The position numbers and the translations under genes were made by a program. A stretch of 64,000 nucleotides of DNA, taken from NCBI RefSeq assembly GCF_007556815.1, contig NZ_CP041743.1, forward strand, positions 558,001 through 622,000. The letters run 5' to 3'. Origin of the DNA: Paraburkholderia megapolitana. GTDB lineage: Bacteria > Pseudomonadota > Gammaproteobacteria > Burkholderiales > Burkholderiaceae. The first letter of the stretch is position 1; each line of letters begins with the position of its first letter. The notes under the pieces are model-generated. The model made no database searches. It saw only the letters and a list, made by a program, of their open reading frames with translations, and had not been told where the DNA came from. Below are positions 26,941 through 35,811 of this stretch, one piece after another.

Positions 26941-28050
26941 TCAGATCCCAGCGTCAGCTAAACGAGGGAAAAGGCTCTCCGCATTGCGCCTGGAAATGGA
27001 CATTCGTTGTGTGTCTGTGAGCGAATAGGCATCTAGCCGGAGCGTAAATTCGTGAGCGAGCTTAAGCGGTGCGTAGGGCCAGTCGGATCCATAGGTAAGT
27101 CGCAACGGATCAGCGAACGCGAGGAGTGAAGGCAGCGCGTAGGGGCCCGGTGTCAATGCCGTATCGAAATAGAACCGTCTTAGCTGCTCGAGTACCGCCT
27201 CCTCGCTGCGCTGCGGGGAAAGCATGCTCGCAATCCGCAATGCCGCGTAGGGGACGTATCCGCCACCGTGCGAGAGAATGATTCGAAGATTGGGGTATCT
27301 TGTCAGGCAATCGTGCTTTACGAGGTTGACTGCGGCACGCGTGGTATCCGCCAGGAAATCGGTGAGCGCGGCCGATATACCCGGGACAAGCGAAGACGGC
27401 AAAGCGGTTGGATGCACAAAGAGCACCGCTTTCCTTTCGTTCAGGAATTCAAGCAATGGATCCCATTCCGGCGCACCGACATACACCCCGCCTACATTGC
27501 TCATCAGTACCACGCCGTCAGCGTGCAAATGATCGAGTGCATACGCAGCTTCGTCAATGGCGGCGCCCAGATCTGGAAGTGTGAGCGTTGCAAAGAAACC
27601 GAACCTCCCGGGATCATCGGACACGACCTTCGCACAGAACTCGTTGACGTCGCGAGCCAGCGCCCGGCTTTGATTCATGTCCGTAGACGGGCCTAACCAG
27701 ACCCCGGGGGTCGAGACAGACAGAATGCCCGTTTCGATACCATTGAGCTCAAACGATTCCAGCGCCGCATCCTTGCTCCACGCCAGGAATGGGCCAGGAT
27801 ACGACGGTTGAGAATGAAGCCAGTCGCTGTATTCCGGAGGAATCACATGGCAGTGTGTGTCGATACGCCTCGGGTTTGCAGCGCCTTCCTGCAGCGAAGC
27901 CGATACAGCCGGTTCGCCGCGAGTGGCTGAAGGCGGAGCAGTCAGGGCGCTACACCCGAGAAAAAACGGCGCAGCAGCGCCGGCAGCCAACGCCGCCGAC
28001 GTCTGTTTTAGCATCTCACGCCGGCGTGGGCTGACAGGTCGGGTTTCCAT
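26941..28050 (-). CDS. Exported amidohydrolase (ACMSD-like)
   Basis: 369 residues. The N-terminus RRREMLKQTSAALAAGAAAPFF resembles a twin-arginine signal, with FLGC as a possible lipidation site. The metal-dependent hydrolase domain is related to ACMSD/gamma-resorcylate decarboxylases: DTHCHV (residues 64-69), His in VLFVHPTAL, His in ILSHGGGY, and the terminal metal Asp in YGSDWPYA. The likely reaction is hydrolysis or decarboxylation of an aromatic or lactone compound. Export is unusual, since characterised ACMSD-like decarboxylases are cytoplasmic. Downstream of the FAD hydroxylase by 39 bases, same operon. Confidence 0.78.
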   Translation of the reverse strand: METRPVSPRRREMLKQTSAALAAGAAAPFFLGCSALTAPPSATRGEPAVSASLQEGAANPRRIDTHCHVIPPEYSDWLHSQPSYPGPFLAWSKDAALESFELNGIETGILSVSTPGVWLGPSTDMNQSRALARDVNEFCAKVVSDDPGRFGFFATLTLPDLGAAIDEAAYALDHLHADGVVLMSNVGGVYVGAPEWDPLLEFLNERKAVLFVHPTALPSSLVPGISAALTDFLADTTRAAVNLVKHDCLTRYPNLRIILSHGGGYVPYAALRIASMLSPQRSEEAVLEQLRRFYFDTALTPGPYALPSLLAFADPLRLTYGSDWPYAPLKLAHEFTLRLDAYSLTDTQRMSISRRNAESLFPRLADAGI

Positions 28051-28089
28051 GCGACATCACTCTTTTCGTTGTGCGCAGCGGCGTGAAAG

Positions 28090-29745
28090 CTAGTGGACAG
28101 CGCGCGCGCCGGACAGATCGCGCGATCCCGTTTTTTTCAACGACTCCGCCAGTTCGTCCAGAAGCGACGGAAGATCGGTCACCGTCGCTACACTACCAAA
28201 CACGTAATTGTCCGGTCTCACCAGAAAGGCCTTACGCCCTGTAGTTCTAAACCACAAGTCGTACTCTGCGTCGATGTCGACGAAATAGTCTGGGCCCGGC
28301 CCTCTCGAAACGTGCGCAATCGATACGCCCAGTTGAGAAAGCAGCTTCTTCTGCCGGCTGTCGAAAATCTCTTCAGACACGGCGTGACGGGAAATGATGC
28401 GCCAGCCTGTGCCCACGAACAGGTCCAGCAGGTCTACACGACCGTCTAGAGCGACCCGCGCCTGAAGACCTGGCCTGCCATCGGCATCGATTGCCCTTTC
28501 GTCGCCCTGTGCTCGAACCACACCGTTTCCCAGCCGCGGAAACAGCGGGGGCGGATCGGCTCGCTTCGCCCGCAAGGCATCGTCACGCAATTTGCCCAGA
28601 ATCGGATCGGTCACCTGCACGCTGTCGCCGATCGCATTCGCCATCTTTATCACTTCATGGACATGCGGAGCGCGCTCGCTCTCATAGGTGTCGAGCAGAA
28701 CATCGTCCGCACGGCCGCCAAGTACCGCATCAAGCTTCCACGCAAGATTCAACGCGTCGCGGATTCCAGAGCACATGCCCTGGCCCATGAATGGAGGCGT
28801 GGTATGCGCGGAATCGCCTGCAAGGAGCACCCTGCCTGCACGCCAACGCTCAGCAAGCGTGCTTTCGAAAGTATGGATCGCCCTTCGAACGATTCTGCCA
28901 AGAGAAGGATTCAAACCGTAAGTCGACAGCAAGCGCCACGCCGTGCTTTCGCTTTCAAGGTACTCGCGGCTTTCCCCTTCGAGTCTGCGGAACTCCAGTC
29001 TCGACCACCGGTTGCCGCTCCAGCGGCCGACAAGCGTCGGGCGTCGCACGTCGAGAATCTGCCGCACCTCGCCGAGTTGCGGCACGTCCCGATCCGGATC
29101 GTTATGTTCGAAGTCAAGTACGAGGTTATCGATTGCAGGAAATCCGAGGTCACGACGTCCGATCCCAAGCGCCTGCCGCACGAAGCTGTTCGCGCCATCC
29201 GCACCGATGACATACGCGGCTTCGATCCTGCACCTGTCGGTCGTCTCGTTGTCCGTTTCCCGCACCGATAGCACGGCGCCGTCCGTGTCTTGCGCGACTT
29301 CTGTGGCCGTGTATCCCATGAAAACGCGGACACCAAGTTCGACGCCGCGAGCGTCAATAATGTCTTCGAGATCGGGTTGATAAAAGAGGTAGCTCTCTTT
29401 CCATCCTGATCCGCCTGTACCGAGCTTGACGCTCTGAAGCACTTCCTGCTCGGGCGTGACGAGTTCATACGAAAGCATCGGGCGCGCCATCAGCTCGACT
29501 GCCTTCGCGATTCCAAGGCGCTGGAACGCACCTCTCATCGTCTCCCCATCGAAATGCCCAGCGCGAGGGAGCGAGAAGCGCTTGCTATAGCGCTCCACCG
29601 CAATCACGTCGAGTCCGTATTGCGCCAGCAACGCCGCGAGCGTCATCCCCACGGGTCCATAGCCAACGATCGCCACGTCGCAAGTGGTATGCGCGGGAAG
29701 CTTGGCGCGGCCATCGTCTGACCGCGCAGGAAAGGAACTTGACAT
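28090..29745 (-). CDS. FAD-dependent aromatic hydroxylase (MhpA-like)
   Basis: 551 residues. VAIVGYGPVGMTLA near residue 28 binds FAD, VIGADGANSFVRQALGI is the DG motif, and LLAGDSAHTTPPFMGQGMCSGIRDALNLAWKLD the GD motif; the PPFMGQGMCSG form is that of MhpA-type 3-(3-hydroxyphenyl)propionate hydroxylases. Start uncertain: ATG 29745 or GTG 29754, the latter nearer to AGG. First gene of a minus-strand operon with the amidohydrolase, under the operator-promoter at 29815-29848. It is closer to the hydroxylase at 33164 than to the one at 16513. Confidence 0.82.
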   Translation of the reverse strand: MSSSFPARSDDGRAKLPAHTTCDVAIVGYGPVGMTLAALLAQYGLDVIAVERYSKRFSLPRAGHFDGETMRGAFQRLGIAKAVELMARPMLSYELVTPEQEVLQSVKLGTGGSGWKESYLFYQPDLEDIIDARGVELGVRVFMGYTATEVAQDTDGAVLSVRETDNETTDRCRIEAAYVIGADGANSFVRQALGIGRRDLGFPAIDNLVLDFEHNDPDRDVPQLGEVRQILDVRRPTLVGRWSGNRWSRLEFRRLEGESREYLESESTAWRLLSTYGLNPSLGRIVRRAIHTFESTLAERWRAGRVLLAGDSAHTTPPFMGQGMCSGIRDALNLAWKLDAVLGGRADDVLLDTYESERAPHVHEVIKMANAIGDSVQVTDPILGKLRDDALRAKRADPPPLFPRLGNGVVRAQGDERAIDADGRPGLQARVALDGRVDLLDLFVGTGWRIISRHAVSEEIFDSRQKKLLSQLGVSIAHVSRGPGPDYFVDIDAEYDLWFRTTGRKAFLVRPDNYVFGSVATVTDLPSLLDELAESLKKTGSRDLSGARAVH

Positions 29746-29814
29746 CACTCGCACTCTGCCTGTGTTTGGAAGTATTGATTAACGGCCCGTATCGGGCCTT
29801 CGACCACGGTGCTG

Positions 29815-29848
29815 AGACTACGATCCGTCAGACAAACTGTCAACACAT
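29815..29848 (-). promoter_or_regulatory. Operator-promoter C of the hydroxylase/amidohydrolase operon
   Basis: On the minus strand: ATGTGTTGACAGTT (29848-29835), with -35 TTGACA, 17 bases, then TAGTCT (29820-29815). Third copy of the shared dyad, with two arm mismatches. Confidence 0.6.
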
Positions 29849-29950
29849 TGGCCGATAACTCCGGGATAATTCTTACTCGATCTTGATAAAATATAGCGAT
29901 ATATGGCCTTTTTAACGATGATCGGCGTAAACCATAGGCTAATATCGAAT

Positions 29951-29988
29951 CTTAAGTGTTGACACTTAAGTCAAAATTTTCATATCTT
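29951..29988 (+). promoter_or_regulatory. Operator-promoter D of the porin gene
   Basis: CTTAAGTGTTGACACTTAAG (29951-29970) is a dyad with perfect 9-base arms around TG. Its TTGACA (29959-29964) can serve as -35, with TATCTT (29983-29988) 18 bases later. It is the most symmetrical of the four copies. The transcript would have a leader of about 180 bases. Confidence 0.72.
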
Positions 29989-30145
29989 GTTTGCATATGC
30001 CAACCGATGAAAAGCATGTCCGCGTGTCACATCGCGCTGCTTCGTATTGGCAGTCGGAAGGAGTTTGGACAGATGGTGAGGATCAGAAGCACCGGGTGAA
30101 GGGCGTTCGACACGTCAGCCCAGAACGATAAAAGACAAGAACTAT

Positions 30146-30162
30146 CGGTCGTCGAACGACCG
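30146..30162 (+). other. Hairpin in the porin mRNA leader
   Basis: CGGTCGT-CGA-ACGACCG: perfect 7-base arms around a 3-base loop, ending about 5 bases before the GGAG ribosome site of the porin gene. It could stabilise the leader or modulate translation; there is no U run, so it is not a terminator. Confidence 0.4.
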
Positions 30163-30178
30163 ACATGGAGACAGACAG

Positions 30179-31249
30179 ATGAGGTCGATAAGTGCAGCGT
30201 CCCTGGCGGGGGCAATCGCTGTCATTGCGCCGTTAAGCACGGCGTACGCCCAAAACAGCATCACCATGTACGGATTGCTGGATGCCGGGATGACTTACGT
30301 CAGCAACGTCTCGGGTCACCCGGTCATACGCGAGAACAGCGACGGCAGCGCTCCGTCCAGACTGGGATTTCGCGGTGTCGAGAGTCTGGGTGGCGGGACA
30401 AGCGTGCTGTTTGTTCTGGAGATGCGCCCTCAAATCAGCACTGGGACGATTCTTTCACCGTTCTGGGACCGCGCATCGTTTGTCGGGTTGAGCAACAACA
30501 AGTTTGGAACGGTGACGATCGGTCGACAATTCGATTTTTTCCTGGCTTCATTGCCACTCGATGCGACATCAATCATAGAAGGCGGCCTGGAAGCGGGTTA
30601 TCAGCAATTCACCGGCCCTAAAGGATCCACCGCCCCAGCTGTCGATAATCACTCGGGAACGGGTCTTTACGACAACTCTGTCAAGTATGAAAACACCATC
30701 GGCTCATGGTCCGGCGGTGTCATGTACAGCTTTGGCGATGTGTCTCGTCACGACAGCATGGGGTCGGCATACGTCAAATATGTGATGGGGAATCTGCAAC
30801 TGGGCGCCGGATGGACCAAAGACAATTTCTCGACAACCATTGCGAACGAGGTCTTTGCCGTTCGCGCTCTCTACACCATGGGCTCGTGGACCTTTCTGGC
30901 CAACTATTCGCAAGGGCGAGAGACCGTTGTTGAAGGCTCAAAAGCCGTAGCCAGGCCACTCGAAGTGGCCGTCAGCTACCGTCTCGGCCCGGCAATCAGT
31001 ATCGGTGCGGGAATTGGTTGGGCACGCGATACGAACCGCGCCGGCACAACGGCAACCATCACACAGCCGTTCATCGGCGCACGCTACTTTCTGAGCAAGC
31101 GAACGGCCCTGTACGCCATTGCCGCGCGCAATCACAGCAGCAATCCTTCAGCGATCCCCTCGACGGTCGGCATCCCAGGCGGAGCGACCGCGCCATCGAG
31201 CAACGCCAGCCAGACAGTCGTACGCATCGGTATGCAAACCCGCTTCTGA
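30179..31249 (+). CDS. Outer-membrane porin
   Basis: 356 residues. Signal peptide ending STAYAQ, then NSITMYGLLDAGMTYVSN, SRLGFRGVESLGGGTSVLFVLEM, FVGLSNNKFGTVTIGRQFDF and a C-terminal strand VVRIGMQTRF ending in Phe, all typical of Burkholderiaceae trimeric porins. GGAG lies eight bases before the ATG. It starts the plus-strand arm of the block, under the strongest copy of the shared operator, and is followed by the esterase. Probably the dedicated outer-membrane channel for the block's substrate. Confidence 0.9.
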   Translation: MRSISAASLAGAIAVIAPLSTAYAQNSITMYGLLDAGMTYVSNVSGHPVIRENSDGSAPSRLGFRGVESLGGGTSVLFVLEMRPQISTGTILSPFWDRASFVGLSNNKFGTVTIGRQFDFFLASLPLDATSIIEGGLEAGYQQFTGPKGSTAPAVDNHSGTGLYDNSVKYENTIGSWSGGVMYSFGDVSRHDSMGSAYVKYVMGNLQLGAGWTKDNFSTTIANEVFAVRALYTMGSWTFLANYSQGRETVVEGSKAVARPLEVAVSYRLGPAISIGAGIGWARDTNRAGTTATITQPFIGARYFLSKRTALYAIAARNHSSNPSAIPSTVGIPGGATAPSSNASQTVVRIGMQTRF

Positions 31250-31401
31250 TGCACCGAAAGCGTTGATCGCCACTCCACGCGATCACTCAAAGATGAATCA
31301 GATGCAACACCGCCTTTCCCCCGGGACACCGGATTCGAACCAGCCAAAAAAGGACATTGACCATGTTGATGAACTTGTTGTCGCCCGACGAAGGAAACTC
31401 G

Positions 31402-33081
31402 ATGAAGTCGACACCTGTCTCGCCGCAGTCTCACTCCAGGAGACGCGCGACAAGGAACATTGGGCGCAAACGCCCTTGCTTTGTGGTCACGCTCATCGCT
31501 ATGGTTGTCGCTTCCGGATGCAGTGCAGAGTCAGCGCATTCCCAATCGATCTCGTCGCAAGTGGTGTTGTTGAGCGGCACGGTTCAGGGAACGCAAAGAG
31601 ACGCCAACGGCGTCATGGCTTTCAAGGGGATACCGTATGCTGCGGCGCCAGTGGGGCAGTTGCGATGGCGCCCGCCCCAGCCCGCGCCAGGATGGCAAGG
31701 GATCCGCGACGCCACAGTCTTCGGCGCTCGCTGCGAAGGAGCCCCACTGCTGGGGCCAGCGCCGGCTGGCAACGTCCAGAGCGAAGATTGCCTCACCATC
31801 AACGTATGGAGCGCGGCGCAGACGACCGGTGAAAAACGACCGGTTATGGTATGGATTCACGGCGGCGGATTCCAGACGGGCGTGCCGACCCCTTCGTCGC
31901 CGACTACCGACGGTTCGAGCCTGGCCGCGGACGGCGTAGTCCTCGTCAGTCTCAACTATCGCCTCGGTGTATTCGGATTCCTCGCCCATCCTGCGCTGGA
32001 CAGTGAAGGCACGCCGTCTGGAAACTTCGGCTTGCAAGACCAGATAGCAGCTTTGAAGTGGGTCCGCTCGAACATCTCCCGGTTCGGTGGCGATCCGGAC
32101 AACGTCACGATTTTCGGACAATCGGCCGGCGCGATGGCTGTTGGAATGCTGATGAGTTCACCGCTTGCACATGGTCTGTTTCAAAAGGCCATCGGGGAAA
32201 GCGGTGCGTTCTGGGACAGCGAGCACGGCTCGCTGCAAACGCTGGCCGAGGCCAGAGCGCGGGGAGAGGCACTCGCAACGCAACTTGCAGGCGGAGACAT
32301 CAACGGGTTAAGGGCGCTCTCCGCGGACACGTTACTGGCCGCGGCACCCTGGAGCATTCAGAGCGACCCTGTGAGCGACGCCTTCTCCCCTAGCGTGGAT
32401 GGCTACGTTGTTCCTGACAGCCCAGCCGAGATATTCGCCCAAGGCAGGCAGAACAATGTTCCGCTACTCGCAGGACACAATGGGGCAGAGGGCGTCATTT
32501 TCATGTCGGGCGCACTGCCGCACGATAGCGCGGCTTCCTTCGAGGCGGCCGCGTCGGCGCAGTTTGGTCCCGGCCGGCTGGCGGAGTTTCTCGAGAATTA
32601 TCCTGCGAGCAACGACGCGGTGACAGTTGCCTCTGCGCAAACTCTCGTCGGGGACCTTCGGGTCAATGAGCAATCGTGGGAATGGGTCCAGTTGCAGCGA
32701 CAGACTGGCACTGCACCTGTCTACGCGTACCAGTTCAACTACAGTTCGCCTTATCTGCCGGCCCCGGTCCACGCGTCGGAAGTTCCATTCGTGTTCGGCA
32801 CGCTCACCCCGCAGCCGGCGGCCCCGACGGTGCCACCAGGCACTCAGGATCGTGCACTGTCGAACCAGATGATGAACTACTGGGTCAACTTCGCACGCAC
32901 CGGCAATCCTAACGGTCCAGGATTACCGTGTTGGCCGGCGTATGCCATCAACGGCTCTCAAGTCATGTTATTCGGCACGACAACTCAAGCGGTTCCCGAA
33001 TCTGGTACGAGCGGCCTGCGTTTTCTGCGCAGTTTCCGGTTCAACGGGCGGTTTCCGGATAGCTGGCGACAAACGGGATGA
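31402..33081 (+). CDS. Type-B carboxylesterase, probable lipoprotein
   Basis: 559 residues from ATG 31402, set by AAGGA at good spacing; an in-frame TTG/ATG extension to 31357 is less likely. The N-terminus has a basic stretch, a hydrophobic segment and VVASGC (Cys40), a good lipobox. The esterase domain shows WIHGGGFQTG, the nucleophile elbow FGQSAGA (Gln replacing the common Glu), acid in NGAEGVIF and His in HASEVPFVF. It would hydrolyse an ester at the envelope, paired with the porin 150 bases upstream. Related to the esterase at 12255 but clearly diverged. Confidence 0.85.
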   Translation: MKSTPVSPQSHSRRRATRNIGRKRPCFVVTLIAMVVASGCSAESAHSQSISSQVVLLSGTVQGTQRDANGVMAFKGIPYAAAPVGQLRWRPPQPAPGWQGIRDATVFGARCEGAPLLGPAPAGNVQSEDCLTINVWSAAQTTGEKRPVMVWIHGGGFQTGVPTPSSPTTDGSSLAADGVVLVSLNYRLGVFGFLAHPALDSEGTPSGNFGLQDQIAALKWVRSNISRFGGDPDNVTIFGQSAGAMAVGMLMSSPLAHGLFQKAIGESGAFWDSEHGSLQTLAEARARGEALATQLAGGDINGLRALSADTLLAAAPWSIQSDPVSDAFSPSVDGYVVPDSPAEIFAQGRQNNVPLLAGHNGAEGVIFMSGALPHDSAASFEAAASAQFGPGRLAEFLENYPASNDAVTVASAQTLVGDLRVNEQSWEWVQLQRQTGTAPVYAYQFNYSSPYLPAPVHASEVPFVFGTLTPQPAAPTVPPGTQDRALSNQMMNYWVNFARTGNPNGPGLPCWPAYAINGSQVMLFGTTTQAVPESGTSGLRFLRSFRFNGRFPDSWRQTG

Positions 33082-33093
33082 GGGTTCGCGCTT

Positions 33094-33124
33094 GCCAGTT
33101 GCTACGTTATCCGTGGCAACTGGC
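33094..33124. terminator. Hairpin between convergent genes
   Basis: GCCAGTTGC (33094-33102) pairs perfectly with GCAACTGGC (33116-33124) around a 13-base loop, between the esterase stop and the convergent hydroxylase stop. No U tract follows on either strand, so termination is only suggested by position. Confidence 0.35.
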
Positions 33125-33163
33125 CGTTCAATGCGTTGACGGGCAACAGGCTGGTTCGCGCAC

Positions 33164-34774
33164 TCAGTTCATCGCATGCCAATCGACGAGCGACAGCCGC
33201 GACGACAGAGCGTGAACGAGCGTCGGCAATTCCCCGAGCGACCGTACCGCGCCGAATACGTAGTAGTCCGGCCGCACGATGACCGCCCGTGCTCCGTGCT
33301 CGTCGAAGAATCGCCGGTATTTGCCGCTCGCATCGAACACGACGCGGCCAGGCACCATCTTGGCGCGATCCGTCGTGATGCCGATAGTCCGGGCGCCAAT
33401 GCGTGCGAGCGTGGCTCGCGCGTCCTCATCGAGGATCTGCTCGGGGTCTACGTCGAGTGTGATCACATGGAAGCCATTGGGAACCGCATCGTCGTAGCGC
33501 AACGTGTTCGCACCGTCGTCCAGCTGACCGTGTACGCTCAGCAAGCCCGCCATCCCGTTGCACGAAAAATCCGTATCCGCGCAGATCAGTCCGTCGGTCA
33601 GGCCGGGGAACGGTGGTAGTGGCGGCACCTGTCCCGACAGATACGCCCGATCGCGTTCCGCAGCCTTTTCGTGGTCCGAGATGCAGACCACCTGCCCCAT
33701 CGCAATCGACGCGTCGATCACGGCGCGAACCTGCGGCCGGCGCTCCGGCGTGTAGCCGTCGAGCAGCGTATCCGACGCGAGGCCCCTCAGAATCAGATCG
33801 AAGCGCCATGTGAGATTCCACACGTCGCGCAGCCCCGAGCACATGCCCTGCCCCATGAACGGCGGCATCTGATGTGCCGCATCGCCAGCCAGCACGGTGC
33901 GCCCGATACGCCACGCCCCAGCGATCAGCGAACGGAAGCGGTACACGGCGTAACGGACCAGCGTTGCGTTGTCAGGCCCGACCCACGGCGCCAACAGTTC
34001 CCAGACCTTCTCAGGTTTTTGCAGATCCTCGACAGTCTCGTGCGGCAGCCGCATGAACTCCCAGCGCCGGTAGCCGGGACCACCGGGCACCATCGTCGTC
34101 GGCCGCGCCGGATTGCACCACTGGCCGATGTCCGGCACGTCGAGCTTCACGCCTTCGTTCGGCTTCAGGTCGATCACGAGCCAGTCCTCCTGGAACCCAA
34201 GATCCTCGAAGTCGATACCGAGCGATCGGCGCACGAAACTGTTTGCACCGTCGGCACCGACCACGTAGCGTGCCCGCACTGTTTGCGTCTCGCCGGTCGG
34301 CGTCCATGTGCCGGCTCCGATCGTGCCACGGCGCAGCGTGAGTTCGCAGTGGTCCGCGAACTGCGTGAGTCCGGTGGCCTCCCAGCCCTGCTGAACCGAA
34401 ACTGTCGGCAGCGACCTGGCCTTGCGGTCGAGCAGCGCTTCGAGCGAAGGCTGGTTGAACAGATACCCGACCGGCCCGTCGCTGATCGACTCGGCTGACC
34501 AGTCGATCTCGACCAGCGTCTTCCAGTCGGCGTTGAACCACTGATACTTCGCCGACGGCTGCGAAATGGCCTCGACGTCCTTGCCGATGCCCATCGCGTG
34601 AAAGACCCGGCGGATCTCGTGATCGTGAAAAACCGCACGCGGCAGCGGATACAGTGATGGCCAGCGGTCGAACACCGCCACACGGTAGCCGCGCTCACCG
34701 AGCAGGATCGACATCGCCTGTCCCACAGGCCCATACCCCACCACGACAACATCGAACATGTTCTGGTCTGTCAT
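33164..34774 (-). CDS. FAD-dependent aromatic hydroxylase (MhpA-like)
   Basis: 536 residues from ATG 34774, which follows AGGGGAAACAG; the frame is open further upstream but that part overlaps the VOC gene in another frame. VVVVGYGPVGQAMSILL binds FAD, VVGADGANSFVRRSLGI is the DG motif, and LAGDAAHQMPPFMGQGMCSGLRDVWNLTW the GD motif, as in MhpA. It should ortho-hydroxylate a phenolic ring to give the catechol cleaved by the VOC dioxygenase encoded 86 bases upstream. Last gene of a three-gene operon (FAH, VOC, hydroxylase) controlled by the divergent TetR. Confidence 0.84.
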   Translation of the reverse strand: MTDQNMFDVVVVGYGPVGQAMSILLGERGYRVAVFDRWPSLYPLPRAVFHDHEIRRVFHAMGIGKDVEAISQPSAKYQWFNADWKTLVEIDWSAESISDGPVGYLFNQPSLEALLDRKARSLPTVSVQQGWEATGLTQFADHCELTLRRGTIGAGTWTPTGETQTVRARYVVGADGANSFVRRSLGIDFEDLGFQEDWLVIDLKPNEGVKLDVPDIGQWCNPARPTTMVPGGPGYRRWEFMRLPHETVEDLQKPEKVWELLAPWVGPDNATLVRYAVYRFRSLIAGAWRIGRTVLAGDAAHQMPPFMGQGMCSGLRDVWNLTWRFDLILRGLASDTLLDGYTPERRPQVRAVIDASIAMGQVVCISDHEKAAERDRAYLSGQVPPLPPFPGLTDGLICADTDFSCNGMAGLLSVHGQLDDGANTLRYDDAVPNGFHVITLDVDPEQILDEDARATLARIGARTIGITTDRAKMVPGRVVFDASGKYRRFFDEHGARAVIVRPDYYVFGAVRSLGELPTLVHALSSRLSLVDWHAMN

Positions 34775-34860
34775 CTGTTTCCCCTGCCGGAAAAAAGTGC
34801 GAGTCATCCCTGGGACCCGATACACCGGGTTCCCATCCCCTCGTTGCAACGATGAAGAAA

Positions 34861-35811
34861 TCAGCCTGCCGGAACGGAGTCGGGTGCTTCCGTGTTGCGA
34901 ATGAAGTTGTCCGGCACGGGCGGCCCCCACAGGTATAGCGAGTCTTCGGGAGGAAAATCCCCAGCTGGCCACGCGTGACCCGCCGATACGAAGTCGATGT
35001 CCGCCGAGTATTCGCAGAACGAACCCCATGGATCTTCGACGTAGTAGAAATAGTTCGAGCCGAGCACGTGCCGCCCGGTGCCCCACCCTTTGTCGAAGCC
35101 GGCCGCCGCCATTTGCGAAGCGCCCTCACCGACCATGTTGACGTCGTCGACGTCCCACGCGCAGTGATGCCAGCCGCGCGCGGTGCTTTTCGCGAAGGCG
35201 ACGAGGTGATGGTCGCAGCCGTGCGGCGCATGCGTGAACGCAATGATGTCGAGCGACTTGTCCGAAAGCCTGAGCCCCAGCGTCTTCTCGTAGAACGCTA
35301 GCGCACCGAGCACATCGGGCGTGAATAACAGCACGTGTGACAGCCGCCGCGGATGGACAGTCTTCGATTCGGAGCGTGCATGCGAGCCGCGCTGGTCGGC
35401 GACACTCCCGGCGACGACGTTCTGTCTTTTCGCCGACGGCGTCATCTTCGGACCCACCTTGACCTGGATCAGATTGCCATCGGGATCACGGAACCAGAAA
35501 CCTGCGCCGTCGCGCGCCGGTTCGATCGCAGTGCCGGTGGCACCGACCTGGGCCCGAAGCGCGCCGAGGTCCTGTTCGAAACAGTTGAAGCTCAGGTAGG
35601 CAAGCGACTTGCCAGTCGATGCAATGACGCGTGCCCAGCGATGGCCATCCGCGGCGCGCAAGTCGAGTTCCTGCCCTGCGTTGCCGGTTCGCGATACTGC
35701 AAGCCCGAACGCCTGGAAAAAGCGCTCGGCGTCATTGATGGACGGGACGTTCAGCGCGAAATGATCGATCGAATGCACACTCGCGCCGCCTGCGGCTGCC
35801 GTGTCTGCCAT
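34861..35811 (-). CDS. VOC-family extradiol-type ring-cleavage dioxygenase
   Basis: 316 residues, two VOC modules. The iron triad is visible in the second: His in RRLSHVLLF, His in GWHHCAWDV, Glu in SFCEYSADIDF. It aligns along its length with the protein at 10376-11344, including the C-terminal PPEDSLYLWGP, so the two are paralogues. GGAGACAGAGTC precedes the ATG. Position between an FAH hydrolase and an FAD hydroxylase gives a hydroxylation, meta-cleavage and hydrolysis sequence. Confidence 0.84.
   Translation of the reverse strand: MADTAAAGGASVHSIDHFALNVPSINDAERFFQAFGLAVSRTGNAGQELDLRAADGHRWARVIASTGKSLAYLSFNCFEQDLGALRAQVGATGTAIEPARDGAGFWFRDPDGNLIQVKVGPKMTPSAKRQNVVAGSVADQRGSHARSESKTVHPRRLSHVLLFTPDVLGALAFYEKTLGLRLSDKSLDIIAFTHAPHGCDHHLVAFAKSTARGWHHCAWDVDDVNMVGEGASQMAAAGFDKGWGTGRHVLGSNYFYYVEDPWGSFCEYSADIDFVSAGHAWPAGDFPPEDSLYLWGPPVPDNFIRNTEAPDSVPAG

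Larger units (their letters stand above)
29746..30178. other. Divergent control region between hydroxylase and porin
   Basis: About 430 AT-rich bases between divergent transcription units. It holds operator-promoters C (minus strand, 29815-29848) and D (plus strand, 29951-29988), and a hairpin at 30146-30162 just before the porin ribosome site. No credible gene is visible. Confidence 0.7.

Noticed and set aside
34775..35086. N-terminal extension of the hydroxylase at 33164
   Set aside because: The extra residues are the VOC gene read in a shifted frame; a good ribosome site and family homology begin at 34774.
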